From the NCBI RefSeq assembly GCF_002632755.1, contig NZ_NJAK01000001.1:1-64000 (forward strand): DNA of 64,000 nucleotides, written 5' to 3'. The DNA is from Xenorhabdus ishibashii (lineage in GTDB: Bacteria > Pseudomonadota > Gammaproteobacteria > Enterobacterales > Enterobacteriaceae). Numbering within the stretch: the first letter of the stretch is position 1; each line of letters opens with the position of its first letter. The notes below the pieces were generated by a model that was given only the letters and a program-made list of their open reading frames with translations, ran no database searches and was not told the DNA's origin. The translations under genes were made by a program, and so were the position numbers. Below, in pieces: positions 52,949 to 61,894 of this stretch.

Positions 52949-54298
52949 ATGTTAGGGTTAACTGCCCTTGAACTCGCAAGGATTCAATTCGCCTTTACGG
53001 TTTCTTTTCACATTATCTTTCCGGCCATTACCATAGGCTTGGCAAGCTTTCTGGCGGTATTGGAAGGCTTATGGCTTAAAACACGTAATACGGACTACAA
53101 AACGTTATATCACTTCTGGTCAAAAATTTTCGCAGTTAATTTCGGTATGGGGGTTGTTTCTGGCTTGGTAATGGCTTATCAGTTCGGCACCAACTGGAGT
53201 TTCTTTTCTGATTTTGCCGGCACCATTACTGGCCCGTTGTTGGTATATGAGGTGCTGACCGCATTTTTTCTTGAGGCTGGATTCCTCGGTGTCATGCTGT
53301 TTGGCTGGCATCGGGTCGGAGAAAAGCTACATTTTTTCTCAACCTGTATGGTGGCGCTCGGCACGATTATTTCTACATTCTGGATATTGGCCTCTAATAG
53401 CTGGATGCAAACCCCACAAGGCCATGAAATTATAGATAATCAGGTTGTTCCTGTTGATTGGTTCGCGGTCATTTTCAATCCATCGTTCCCCTATCGCCTG
53501 CTACATATGGGGACAGCGGCATTTCTAGCCGCAGCATTTTTCATTGCTGCTTCTGCTGCCTGGCATTTACTGAAGGGCAATGATTCATCCGCCATGCGGA
53601 AAATGTTGTCAATGGCGATGTGGATGATCCTGATTATTGCCCCATTACAAGCCGTGATTGGCGATATGCACGGGCTGAATACGTTAAAATATCAACCGGC
53701 TAAAATCGCTGCTATGGAAGGTCATTGGGAAAATCATCCTGGTGAAGCCACTCCACTGATTCTATTTGGTATTCCCAATCAGGAAGCGGAAGAGACGCAT
53801 TATGCAGTCAAAATCCCCTATCTTGCCAGCCTGATTCTGACACACAGTCTGGATAAACAAGTGCCGGCACTGAAAGAATTTGCCCCTGAAGATCGCCCAA
53901 ATGCTTTAATGGTGTTTTGGTCATTTCGCATCATGGTGGGATTGGGAATTTTGATGATTTTTGCCGGCGTCTGGGGATTATGGTTGCGTCATAAAAAACG
54001 CCTGTATGAAAACCCACTCTTCCTCCGCTTTATGCTTTTGATGGCACCTTCCGGCCTTATTGCAATTCTGGCAGGCTGGTTCACTACAGAAATAGGCCGT
54101 CAACCGTGGGTCGTCTACGGCTTAATGCGCACCAAAGATGCGGTATCAGCACACGGTGAAATCCATATGAGCATCAGCCTACTTATTTTCTTTGTCGTCT
54201 ATGCCGCCGTCTTCGGTGTTGGTTACGTCTATATGATGAAACTCATCCGTCAAGGCCTTCCACAAGTCCCAAATAAGGAGTCAGTAAATGGGCATTGA
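52949..54298 (+). CDS. cydA: Cytochrome bd oxidase subunit I, CIO-type
   Basis: A 449-residue quinol oxidase subunit: LARIQFAFTVSFHIIFPAITIG with the haem b595 ligand His, GMGVVSGLVMAYQFGTNW, the quinol loop near GHWENHPG, and GWFTTEIGRQPW. It is shorter than E. coli CydA (about 520), lacking the long Q-loop insert, so it belongs to the short Q-loop, cyanide-insensitive (CioA-like) class. Overlaps cydB. Confidence 0.9.
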   Translation: MLGLTALELARIQFAFTVSFHIIFPAITIGLASFLAVLEGLWLKTRNTDYKTLYHFWSKIFAVNFGMGVVSGLVMAYQFGTNWSFFSDFAGTITGPLLVYEVLTAFFLEAGFLGVMLFGWHRVGEKLHFFSTCMVALGTIISTFWILASNSWMQTPQGHEIIDNQVVPVDWFAVIFNPSFPYRLLHMGTAAFLAAAFFIAASAAWHLLKGNDSSAMRKMLSMAMWMILIIAPLQAVIGDMHGLNTLKYQPAKIAAMEGHWENHPGEATPLILFGIPNQEAEETHYAVKIPYLASLILTHSLDKQVPALKEFAPEDRPNALMVFWSFRIMVGLGILMIFAGVWGLWLRHKKRLYENPLFLRFMLLMAPSGLIAILAGWFTTEIGRQPWVVYGLMRTKDAVSAHGEIHMSISLLIFFVVYAAVFGVGYVYMMKLIRQGLPQVPNKESVNGH

Positions 54299-55295
54299 TC
54301 TTCCTCTTATTTGGTTCCTGATCATCATATTTAGCACCATGATGTATATCGTGATGGATGGTTTTGATCTTGGGATCGGCATCTTATATCCAGCGATTAA
54401 AGAGCAATCCGATCGTGATCTGATGATGAATTCTGTTGCTCCTGTCTGGGATGGCAATGAAACTTGGTTGGTTCTGGGAGGCGCTGGATTATTTGGCGCG
54501 TTCCCACTGGCTTATGCAGTAGTTTTGGACGCACTGGCAATTCCATTAACCATTATGTTATTAGGCCTGATATTTCGTGGTGTTGCTTTTGAATTTCGTT
54601 TTAAGGCCACACCAAAGCACCAACACTTTTGGGATAAGGCATTTATGGCCGGTTCAATTCTCGCCACTTTTATGCAAGGTATCGTTGTTGGGGCAGTTAT
54701 TGCAGGTTTTCCTGTCGAAAATCGTGTTTATATTGGCAACCATTTTGATTGGTTGGCTCCTTTTCCTCTATTTTGTGGGATTGGGCTTGTCATCGCTTAT
54801 GCCTTATTGGGATGTGGTTGGCTAGTGATGAAAACAGAAGGCCATCTGCAACAACAGATGTATCGGGTTCTGCATCCCTTGACATTGCTGATGCTAGCAA
54901 TTATTGCCATTATCAGTATTTGGACACCACTTGCTCACTCAACGATTGCCGAACGTTGGTTCGGCTTACCGAATCTGTTTTTCTTCATGCCCGTACCATT
55001 ATTGGTATTGTGGTCAAGCTGGAAACTATTGAAATCTGACCAGAATTCAAGCCATTACACCCCGTTTTTGGCAGCATTATTATTGATTTTCATGGGTTTT
55101 ACTGGATTAGGGATCAGCATTTGGCCGAACATTATCCCGCCCTTCATTAGCTATGAAGAGGCAGCCTCCCCTCCTCAATCATTAGGTTTTATGCTGGTTG
55201 GTGCTCTGTTCATTATCCCGATAATTTTGACTTATACCTTTTGGAGTTATTATGTTTTCCGAGGAAAAATCACCCACGAACAAGGCTACCATTAA
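54288..55295 (+). CDS. cydB: Cytochrome bd oxidase subunit II
   Basis: A 335-residue protein: DLPLIWFLIIIFSTMMYIVMDGFDLGIGIL and WDGNETWLVLGGAGLFGAFPLAYA are the standard CydB start and loop. Partner of the short CydA. The start overlaps the cydA end by 11 bases and a small third gene overlaps its end. Confidence 0.92.
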   Translation: MGIDLPLIWFLIIIFSTMMYIVMDGFDLGIGILYPAIKEQSDRDLMMNSVAPVWDGNETWLVLGGAGLFGAFPLAYAVVLDALAIPLTIMLLGLIFRGVAFEFRFKATPKHQHFWDKAFMAGSILATFMQGIVVGAVIAGFPVENRVYIGNHFDWLAPFPLFCGIGLVIAYALLGCGWLVMKTEGHLQQQMYRVLHPLTLLMLAIIAIISIWTPLAHSTIAERWFGLPNLFFFMPVPLLVLWSSWKLLKSDQNSSHYTPFLAALLLIFMGFTGLGISIWPNIIPPFISYEEAASPPQSLGFMLVGALFIIPIILTYTFWSYYVFRGKITHEQGYH

Positions 55296-55434
55296 AACAG
55301 CATCACAACGCCCTTCACTATGGAAGCGTTTGGGTTGGATGGTAGCAATTTGGTTTTGCAGCGTATTGGCTTTATACGCTGTATCCACGTTATTTCGTAC
55401 TCTAATGACAATGGCTGGAATGAAAATTAAGTGA
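55252..55434 (+). CDS. DUF2474-type small subunit of the bd oxidase
   Basis: A 60-residue protein with one membrane helix (LGWMVAIWFCSVLALYAVS). DUF2474 proteins are found directly after cioB-type genes and are probably analogues of CydX. Overlaps cydB by 44 bases. Confidence 0.75.
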   Translation: MFSEEKSPTNKATIKTASQRPSLWKRLGWMVAIWFCSVLALYAVSTLFRTLMTMAGMKIK

Positions 55435-55605
55435 TGATCAATCTTTTTTAATTACTGGGATGATTATCTGGGTTAAGGTTTTAATCAAGGTAACAACAAG
55501 ATTGTTTAATGAGATTAGAACCTTCCCTTACCAATTTTATCGCCATACTTGGTAACTAGAATATGAATTTGAACAATAAATTAATCTATAACCTATCAGG
55601 TTTTA

Positions 55606-56481
55606 TTAAAACCTTTTATTCATTATTGCCTGGTAAGCATCGTTAGGAATTCCTACCATTCTTGGCACCCTGACTTCAGGGCGGAATAATCCATTAATAA
55701 CCCGATTCATTTCATCATCAGTTCGTGCAGATAAAATCAAATTTACATCTTTTTCCATCGACAATCTACCAAGGTTTCTTGTTTCAAGAATAATTGAATA
55801 AAGTAATCCTTCTAAACAATTATCAATACCACAGAAATGTACATTTTCTCTTACAAATCCCCTTGTTTTGAGATAGGTACGTGCTTGCTGACTTATTTTT
55901 TCAAGCATTCTACTATCTGGCGCTTTCAGCTTAATTTGATCAATCAGCGTCATAGAAGAATGACGAAGTGCCATATTTTCCCTTCTATAAGGAATACGAT
56001 AAAAGTTAGCACCAAATATACTTAGGGGCTTTTTTAATGTATAACCTACTTCAAGTGAAAAAAACACATAATCATCATTACCTAACCCTAAAATATCCTG
56101 CACAGAGGAATGGTGAGTTGGAAACTTAATGCCTTTCTCCTGAAGACGATGCCTTGAATAAATAAGCAAGTTTCTTTCATTATTATTTATTAGATTAACA
56201 TCACTTGCATGAACAATGAAAAAATCTTTTTTCATAAAAACATCTGCAAACTGTTGCTCTTTATCTGAAAGTGGCTGCATTTGAATTTGATGCCGTAAGT
56301 TTTCTATATTATGTTGCATACCAGCATGTAAATTCTGGGGGAAAAAAAGCCTCCAGCGGCTTCCGTTCTCCATCATTCTATTTATAGCACTTGTATTCCA
56401 ACGACTACGCACACATTCTCTATATTTATCCCAGGCTTTTCTTTGCCGTAATTCTAATTTTTCTTTTTCATCATGATCCAT
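55606..56481 (-). CDS. OspC-like effector (arginine ADP-riboxanase-type domain)
   Basis: A 291-residue protein from ATG 56481 (MDHDEKEKLEL), supported by GAGGG. Compared from memory with Shigella OspC1, it shares DDYVFFSLEV (residues 136-145) with a DFVFFGVEI segment, FGANFY (156-161) with FGANAY, SSMTLIDQ with GYMTLTDH, and a terminal FRPEVRVPRMV (266-276) with FQPEYHIPRMV. The C-terminal ankyrin repeats of OspC are absent. OspC enzymes block host caspases by arginine ADP-riboxanation. No secretion gene is nearby. Confidence 0.7.
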   Translation of the reverse strand: MDHDEKEKLELRQRKAWDKYRECVRSRWNTSAINRMMENGSRWRLFFPQNLHAGMQHNIENLRHQIQMQPLSDKEQQFADVFMKKDFFIVHASDVNLINNNERNLLIYSRHRLQEKGIKFPTHHSSVQDILGLGNDDYVFFSLEVGYTLKKPLSIFGANFYRIPYRRENMALRHSSMTLIDQIKLKAPDSRMLEKISQQARTYLKTRGFVRENVHFCGIDNCLEGLLYSIILETRNLGRLSMEKDVNLILSARTDDEMNRVINGLFRPEVRVPRMVGIPNDAYQAIMNKRF

Positions 56482-56684
56482 AACTATGCCCTCAATAAAC
56501 ATTTAATAATGAAATAAAATTTTAATTAACGTAAATTGCATCTATTACAAATCGAATTGACTTATGTCTTTCAAATTGCCACTTTATTGGCCACACTGCA
56601 ACCTAAAATTCACGAGGTAATGTAACTCACGGCTAAACTGGTGCAAAGCATCCTGATATACCGATCATTAAAAACAAAACTATT

Positions 56685-56717
56685 ACTCCCAGCCACAAAG
56701 TTAGCCGGGAGTTTTTT
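56685..56717 (+). terminator. Plus-strand terminator between ospC-like gene and phoH
   Basis: CTCCC-a-GC ... GC-c-GGGAG followed by T6 on the plus strand. No plus-strand gene ends here, so either it acts for a small plus-strand RNA in 56503-56690 or it is also used by phoH in the other direction. Confidence 0.55.
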
Positions 56718-56756
56718 CTTTGCTACATGTCTATAAAATTTGAAATCTACGGCTAA

Positions 56757-57536
56757 TCAACCATAAGCTATCAACGCTTTCTGGCACAATTTAGAGCGGA
56801 TGCAATCTTGCTGGGAGAAATGGATCACACTGATAGCTTCATCATCAGAAAACCGCTCCAATGCATCCACCAGCCCTGATGTGATATTTGTCGGCAAATC
56901 ACACTGGCTAATATCACCATTTACAACTACTGTTACATTTTCTCCCAATCGTGTTAAAAACATTTTCATTTGATTAACCGTAACATTTTGCGCTTCATCG
57001 AGGATCACAAATGCATCCTCAAATGTTCTTCCTCGCATATAGGCAAAAGGAGCAATTTCTACTTTGCCAATTTCAGGACGTAAGCAATATTGCAAAAATG
57101 AAGCGCCCATGCGTTTTAATAGCACGTCATAAACCGGCCGGAAATAAGGGGCAAATTTATCCGCCATATCTCCCGGCAGAAAACCAAGATCTTCTTCTGC
57201 CTGTAATACCGGACGCGTCACAATAATTTTATCAACCTCTTTATTGATTAAAGCATCAGCCGCCATCACGGCACTAACGTAGGTTTTGCCACAACCCGCT
57301 TCACCATTGGTAATAATCAATTGCTTGTTATTGATTGCCCGCATATAGCGATACTGCGCTTCGCTGCGCGGCATAATTTCTGACGTATCCCTGTTTTCAC
57401 GCGCCATTCCGATGGCCTCAACCCCCCCAATCTGTACCAGTGAAGTGACATTATCGTTATCCCGATAACGTGCCCCCCTTTTTAACATCCTCCTGACTTC
57501 ACGGCGAGATTTCATCACTGCTTTCTGTCTACCCAT
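56757..57536 (-). CDS. phoH: PhoH ATPase
   Basis: A 259-residue PhoH from ATG 57536 (MGRQKAVMKSRREVRRML), matching the E. coli start; a longer reading upstream lies in the leader. ITNGEAGCGKTYVSA is Walker A, AFVILDEAQN Walker B, and VVNGDISQCDLP follows. PhoH proteins are phosphate-starvation-induced ATPases linked to RNA metabolism. A PHO box and an attenuator-like terminator lie upstream. Confidence 0.92.
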   Translation of the reverse strand: MGRQKAVMKSRREVRRMLKRGARYRDNDNVTSLVQIGGVEAIGMARENRDTSEIMPRSEAQYRYMRAINNKQLIITNGEAGCGKTYVSAVMAADALINKEVDKIIVTRPVLQAEEDLGFLPGDMADKFAPYFRPVYDVLLKRMGASFLQYCLRPEIGKVEIAPFAYMRGRTFEDAFVILDEAQNVTVNQMKMFLTRLGENVTVVVNGDISQCDLPTNITSGLVDALERFSDDEAISVIHFSQQDCIRSKLCQKALIAYG

Positions 57537-57627
57537 AGTCGCACACCTTATCGTTAGCTTCACTTTGCGGTGTCTTAACATCGATGTTATAGATAGGAGC
57601 TCCCTTTTAAGCTCATGAAAGAACCAT

Positions 57628-57684
57628 AAAAAAACCGACGCTAAGATTGTCACTTTTTATCAGTGACATGATCTTAAGCGCCGG
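57628..57684 (-). terminator. Terminator/attenuator in the phoH leader
   Basis: On the minus strand the arms CCG-CGC-TAAGAT-TGTCACT and AGTGACA-TCTTA-GCG-CGG pair in nearly continuous form (with small bulges), followed by T7. It lies between the PHO-box promoter and the phoH start. It overlaps the last codons of a 19-residue leader ORF. Confidence 0.75.
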
Positions 57685-57719
57685 CTCCTAACCGAGAATG
57701 CAGTTTCAATATCTGTCAT
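57660..57719 (-). CDS. Putative 19-residue Arg-rich leader peptide of phoH
   Basis: ATG at 57719 preceded by GAGGAATGCTA; product MTDIETAFSVRSRRLRSCH. Five Arg codons, several rare (AGG, CGG, AGA), fall just where ribosome stalling would affect the terminator stem. This resembles a transcription attenuation leader. Inferred from sequence only. Confidence 0.5.
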   Translation of the reverse strand: MTDIETAFSVRSRRLRSCH

Positions 57720-57769
57720 TAGCATTCCTCGCATCTTTCCGTTTCTTTGGTGTAATCTAACGGACTATG

Positions 57770-57787
57770 ATGTCAGTATAATGACAG
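57770..57787 (-). promoter_or_regulatory. PHO box upstream of phoH
   Basis: CTGTCAT-TATA-CTGACAT on the minus strand: two 7-bp repeats with 4-bp spacing, as in the PhoB consensus. TAGATT lies ten bases downstream as a -10 box. It predicts induction of phoH under phosphate limitation by PhoB. Confidence 0.8.
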
Positions 57788-57863
57788 TTTTTTATTTATG
57801 ACAAGCTCGAAGGTTAAATTTTACTGAAACATTGTTTGATTTTTATTAGTAATGCATTAGCAG

Positions 57864-58904
57864 CTACTTTTTACAATTACCAGCCAAACGATACCCCGCT
57901 TTTTTGGCTTCTGATTCTGAGCGGAAATAAATTGCGTTTTTATCTGCCACAGTTTTATAGCCAGCGCAGTGTGCAAAATGATAAATTTGACTATTTTTAT
58001 TCCCCTTAATTGTCTCATCTTGCGCCGTTTTTGCTGTCATTCTTTGGGTTGATATCTGGCTATTTTCTGCCTGCAAATGACTTTGCTTTGGCACACGGCT
58101 CTGTGCCTCTCCTCCTTTTTGTGCCATCAATCCTTGCTGTGATATTAAACCTTGGCCTGAATTTTTATGTCCCAATTGCCACTTTTTGCTGCCAGTTACA
58201 AATGGATTATGGTGCCCCATTATCTTAGCAATTCTGTTATCTCTTTCACGCTCCCAGTCATCCACTGGATACTGGCGATCCCACGCCATCATCAATTGTT
58301 GTTGTTGACGTGACATAGTCAGATTATAGCGGTCATGCATATAGAAATAGACTCTGGCAACCATGCCTTTTACCCTATCACGCGGTTCAAACAGACGTGA
58401 TTTGGTATCCACTTTACTGCTACATGAACCATACATATTCGGTGTGTTTCTGGCGAGCATTCCATAACCATAATTACTACGATCGCTATTAACTTCACCG
58501 ATTGCTGGCGCCAAATTATGCATGTCTGACTCCATCATGCGAAATACAGGATCGGTTTCAACACAGTTTTTCCGCCCACCATTTTGCCAACACTGGCGCT
58601 GGTGCCCAAATACCCAGGCTGGTACCATATGTTCCCATTCAATACGTGCAGCCCTTGTTTGCTGTGATCTGACGTGATAACCGCAAGAAGCCAGATCAAC
58701 ACGCCCACCACTTTTGCCTACCCATTGCCAATCACACCCACAATATAGTGTGCCTATACCTGATTTTGTTTGTCCGTTATAAATATTTTTTCTTGATTCA
58801 ACTTTAGCTTGTTCGAAGCTGGTTGGTGCACTCCATGCATGAAAAGAGAGAGTTAACCCAAAAACCAAAAGATAACGTGCCAAGTGGCTAATTTTACTAT
58901 TCAA
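57864..58904 (-). CDS. endA: Endonuclease I with extra C-terminal Ada-like zinc domain
   Basis: A 346-residue secreted nuclease. Signal peptide (LLVFGLTLSFHAWSAP); the EndA core includes IYCGC-like YCGCDW and RIEWEHMVPAW, HNLAPAIGEVNSDRSNYGYG. The C terminus (FAHCAGYKTVADKNAIYFRSESEAKKAGYRLAGNC) resembles the Ada metal-binding domain, absent from E. coli EndA (235 residues). The linker is Gln/Ser-rich. It may cleave extracellular DNA. Confidence 0.88.
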   Translation of the reverse strand: MNSKISHLARYLLVFGLTLSFHAWSAPTSFEQAKVESRKNIYNGQTKSGIGTLYCGCDWQWVGKSGGRVDLASCGYHVRSQQTRAARIEWEHMVPAWVFGHQRQCWQNGGRKNCVETDPVFRMMESDMHNLAPAIGEVNSDRSNYGYGMLARNTPNMYGSCSSKVDTKSRLFEPRDRVKGMVARVYFYMHDRYNLTMSRQQQQLMMAWDRQYPVDDWERERDNRIAKIMGHHNPFVTGSKKWQLGHKNSGQGLISQQGLMAQKGGEAQSRVPKQSHLQAENSQISTQRMTAKTAQDETIKGNKNSQIYHFAHCAGYKTVADKNAIYFRSESEAKKAGYRLAGNCKK

Positions 58905-59183
58905 AATAATACCTATTTATTTATTGTGCATAACATCCATTTATTATCCTGCCTGACAACACCATACAATGACAAATATTATTTTTCGATTTCTTTTTAA
59001 CGATTAGGAAAACGTCAATATATTATTTGAATAAATTGATAGTAATATGATTTAATACACCGATTAACCTATTTTATCGGCATATTAAGCGATAAAACAT
59101 AAACATCATTAAACTATTAGACCCTTTTTATTCAGGTAATATCAAGGTATTTCTAAAATATTTAATTGAATATAGTAGGATAA

Positions 59184-59372
59184 ATGGCCATTAACATTAG
59201 CACTAAAACTGAACAACTTGAGCAAGAGTTGCTGGAAGTTGTAAAGAAATATTCAGGCAATGAAGAAGTAACCATCATTACCACTAACAGTTCAGAAAAC
59301 AATTTACAAATTCAAATTATAATTGCTGGTAAGAATCAGTTAGATATTACGCTGAATTCGTTTTCTGATTAA
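59184..59372 (+). CDS. Hypothetical protein, 62 residues
   Basis: MAINISTKTEQLEQELLEVVKKYSG..., with alternating beta segments (VTIITTNSSE, LQIQIIIAGKN). Starts after TAGGATAA. It is between endA and the stress proteins, on the plus strand. Function unknown. Confidence 0.5.
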   Translation: MAINISTKTEQLEQELLEVVKKYSGNEEVTIITTNSSENNLQIQIIIAGKNQLDITLNSFSD

Positions 59373-59410
59373 TTAACCAAAATTTTCTATAAGTTTGCTA
59401 TAACTCAAAT

Positions 59411-59440
59411 AACCCATTATCCATTATTAGATAATGGGTT
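59411..59440. terminator. Convergent terminator
   Basis: AACCCATTAT and ATAATGGGTT form a perfect 10-bp stem with a 10-base loop between the plus-strand 62-residue gene and the minus-strand stress protein. Confidence 0.7.
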
Positions 59441-59516
59441 CATTATTAAAAAATAACCGTGATATGTTCATGCACAGGTTTATCGAAAATAATTAACTTT
59501 ATCCAGTTGCTGCTGA

Positions 59517-59954
59517 CTATCTCACAACCAAAACAGAGATATTAGCATATCCTACAATACCCGACGCATTTGAACCCAGTAAATGAGTTGAAATATCAGG
59601 CCGGCGAGATCCGACAATAATCAAATCTGCATTAATCTCACGCGCTGTAGACAACACTTTATCCCGTGGAGAGCCAAAGGCAACAGAGAATGATACCCTA
59701 TCTTTAGGTACATCGATTCGTTCTATGACTTTTTTCAGTTCCTCTTCAGAATTCGCTATTGCTTTTTTGGCAAAAGCACTCAATAAATCATAGTGGTAAC
59801 TATAATTCACGGAAAATCGGGAAATATCTGGCACAGAGTGAAAAAGGTGAACCTTTGCATTAGATATTTTTGCCAAATATTCAGCATGTTTGATTGCATT
59901 ATCAGTCAATATATCTTCTGCAATATCAATTGGAACTAAAATCGTGTTATACAT
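59517..59954 (-). CDS. Universal stress protein, UspF/UspG type (copy 1)
   Basis: A 145-residue UspA-fold protein: MYNTILVPIDIAEDILTDNAIKH, ... INADLIIVGSRRPDISTHLLGSNASGIVGYANISVLVVR, with the G-S-R-R-P and L-L-G-S-n-A-s-G ATP-binding motif. Paralogue of the next gene; same strand. Confidence 0.88.
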   Translation of the reverse strand: MYNTILVPIDIAEDILTDNAIKHAEYLAKISNAKVHLFHSVPDISRFSVNYSYHYDLLSAFAKKAIANSEEELKKVIERIDVPKDRVSFSVAFGSPRDKVLSTAREINADLIIVGSRRPDISTHLLGSNASGIVGYANISVLVVR

Positions 59955-60046
59955 ACATACTCCCCTGTAATCGGATATAACCGCTAGTTATTGAGCATTA
60001 GTTAAAAGCAACAAAATCAACAGATTATCATTATCACTACCAATAG

Positions 60047-60475
60047 TTACCGTACTACTAATACCGATGTTTTTGCATATCTGACAACCCCAGCAGAACT
60101 GGAACCCAACAGATGAGTCGTGATATTAGGTCGTCTTGAGCCAATAACGATCAGATCAGCGCCAATTTCATCCGCTGTAGCAGTGATTTCGTCTCTTGGT
60201 GAACCAAATGCAATTGAATAGGAGATCTGATGATTTGGTAATTCAATGGAATCAACCAACTTTTTCAAGTCTTGTTCTGCCTTGATAGTCGCCTTATCCT
60301 TAATTTCCATATAGCCTAGTGCATAAGCATTAATAATCGCCGATGAGATGGGTAATACATGTAAAAAATGTAATTTGGCTCCTGTTTCTCTGGCGATTTT
60401 AAGAGCGCAGCCAACAGCCTTATTGGTTAGATCTTCTTCTGAAATATCTACTGGTACTAAAATAGTTTTGTACAT
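60047..60475 (-). CDS. Universal stress protein, UspF type (copy 2)
   Basis: A 142-residue protein from ATG 60475 (MYKTILVPVDISEEDLTNKAV), preceded by GGAGC, preferred over GTG 60481. GADLIVIGSRRPNITTHLLGSSSAGVVRYAKTSVLVVR is the nucleotide-binding part. Tandem duplication with the downstream copy, about half of the residues identical. Confidence 0.88.
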   Translation of the reverse strand: MYKTILVPVDISEEDLTNKAVGCALKIARETGAKLHFLHVLPISSAIINAYALGYMEIKDKATIKAEQDLKKLVDSIELPNHQISYSIAFGSPRDEITATADEIGADLIVIGSRRPNITTHLLGSSSAGVVRYAKTSVLVVR

Positions 60476-60735
60476 ATGCACGCTCCTACTTACCGAAATA
60501 CCAAGTTATCCTGATTTCTTCTAGTATATTGAAATATGGAAAACTTACTGTGAGTTATCTAACACCTAAACATGTTAGCTCCTATTCAGATTTATTGATA
60601 GAGATTAGCCAGATAAACTCATAATTGTCTATTACATCGAATGATAATTTATTCCATAAACCTTATTGATTAAGATAATAAGCATAAAATGTTACTACTT
60701 CTGCTCAAAAATCGTCTTATTAATCCAGAACTAAT

Positions 60736-60761
60736 CACTCCACCTTAGAACAGGTGGAGTG
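60736..60761 (-). terminator. Terminator-like stem after the ADP-ribosyltransferase
   Basis: CACTCCACCT-TAGAAC-AGGTGGAGTG perfect 10-bp stem, short T run in the minus direction. The interval 60476-60779 holds nothing else certain. Confidence 0.6.
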
Positions 60762-60779
60762 AAATTAAATTGAATACTA

Positions 60780-61541
60780 TTACAAAATAGTGGAGTCTAA
60801 AAAAGCGATTATCGATAAGCTGTCATGACATCTTTTTAATTTTTTTAAGAATGGGTACTTATCGTGAGTAGTGGCTGTAAGACGAGCAGAATAACGCGGG
60901 AGAGACAGATTAAGAACACAATAAGATAAAGATGTGATTATTTCATTTTGTGGTTGGGTGTGCTGTATATAAGGGCCGGTATTAGGTCCTGTTTGAACAT
61001 CTCGGTACAATGTATTAGGTATATAAGCCCCCCTTTCAACATAATCTTCTTCCCCTTCATCATACACATACTCCTGCACTCCATAAACTTGTTCGAGACC
61101 AATACCACCAAGTGCCACATATTCTGCCTGATACCCAAAAGTATCAATCAGACGTTGATAACGGCTATCACCTGTCTGCCGATAACGGTGCTGAAATGAT
61201 AAAAGCACACTATAAAAATTAGAGGTTGGCCGTATGTCATAAATGTAAAATGGCAGATGCTCATTATCAAAATCGGCGCCCCACTCAAAAGCAAACTCTC
61301 GATCGGTAGACGTTGCCACAAATGCTGACCGGCCAATCCTATGCCCTTCCAGATTGACCGACTGAACATGCTGCACAACGTCATCATTCGTTCCGAGGGG
61401 AAGAAATCCTCCATCTCTGATGATGCATTCCAGAGGGCGAGAATCCATTCGGTAAACTCTATCAATTGCTGGCTGAGCATAAGATTGTGCTATGTATAAA
61501 AATAAAGCGCATAATAAATAAAAGAGTTTTAAAATTCTCAT
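60780..61541 (-). CDS. Pertussis toxin S1/PltA-like ADP-ribosyltransferase
   Basis: A 253-residue secreted toxin subunit. Signal peptide (FYLLCALFLYIAQSYA). YRMDSRP (30-36) corresponds to the S1 R-x-D-S-R-P NAD motif, AFVATSTD (73-80) to the STS motif, NFY (108-110) to the DNNFY segment, and YQAEYV with E140 to the catalytic Glu. The C-terminal region has Cys residues. This is the catalytic A subunit of an AB5-type toxin; no convincing B gene is adjacent. Confidence 0.85.
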   Translation of the reverse strand: MRILKLFYLLCALFLYIAQSYAQPAIDRVYRMDSRPLECIIRDGGFLPLGTNDDVVQHVQSVNLEGHRIGRSAFVATSTDREFAFEWGADFDNEHLPFYIYDIRPTSNFYSVLLSFQHRYRQTGDSRYQRLIDTFGYQAEYVALGGIGLEQVYGVQEYVYDEGEEDYVERGAYIPNTLYRDVQTGPNTGPYIQHTQPQNEIITSLSYCVLNLSLPRYSARLTATTHDKYPFLKKLKRCHDSLSIIAFLDSTIL

Positions 61542-61601
61542 TAAATGTTCCTCACTTGAAATTTTATCAATTTTCAGATAAACCAGAAAAATGATTTACG
61601 A

Positions 61602-61894
61602 TTATGGGAACCAGGTTTGTACTGAATTGAATTTCGGGCCTCTATGTTGGTCAGCACCCCATCTGTCACATTCATGTCCCTTTTCATCATCTAAAAATTG
61701 CACCATTTGACCATGCCCCAAACCACATAACCAGACCCACATTCCTTCATGTCGCCGGTTCTGAAAATCAGTGGTTTATGAACAATATTGTCAGGTTTTA
61801 AAGAATGTGTTGCCTTTGTTATTTTCGTATCGTTTACGCAAGCCGAACAACCCTAAGCCACCATTATCGGTATGAGTAATATATATTTTTTCAT
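61602..61894 (-). pseudogene. Broken lipoprotein-like gene
   Basis: ATG 61894: MKKYILLIPIMVA then TAG, then GCSACVNDTKI ... GDMKECGSGYV in one frame, and WVWLCGLGHGQM ... DDEKGHECDRWGADQHRG in another up to a stop at 61602. A premature stop and at least one frameshift. A lipoprotein signal (A-stop-GC) is suggestive. It precedes the ADP-ribosyltransferase on the same strand. Confidence 0.5.

Noticed and set aside
60736..60761. A small RNA gene after the stress proteins
   Set aside because: Only a single terminator-like stem is present, no promoter or further structure.
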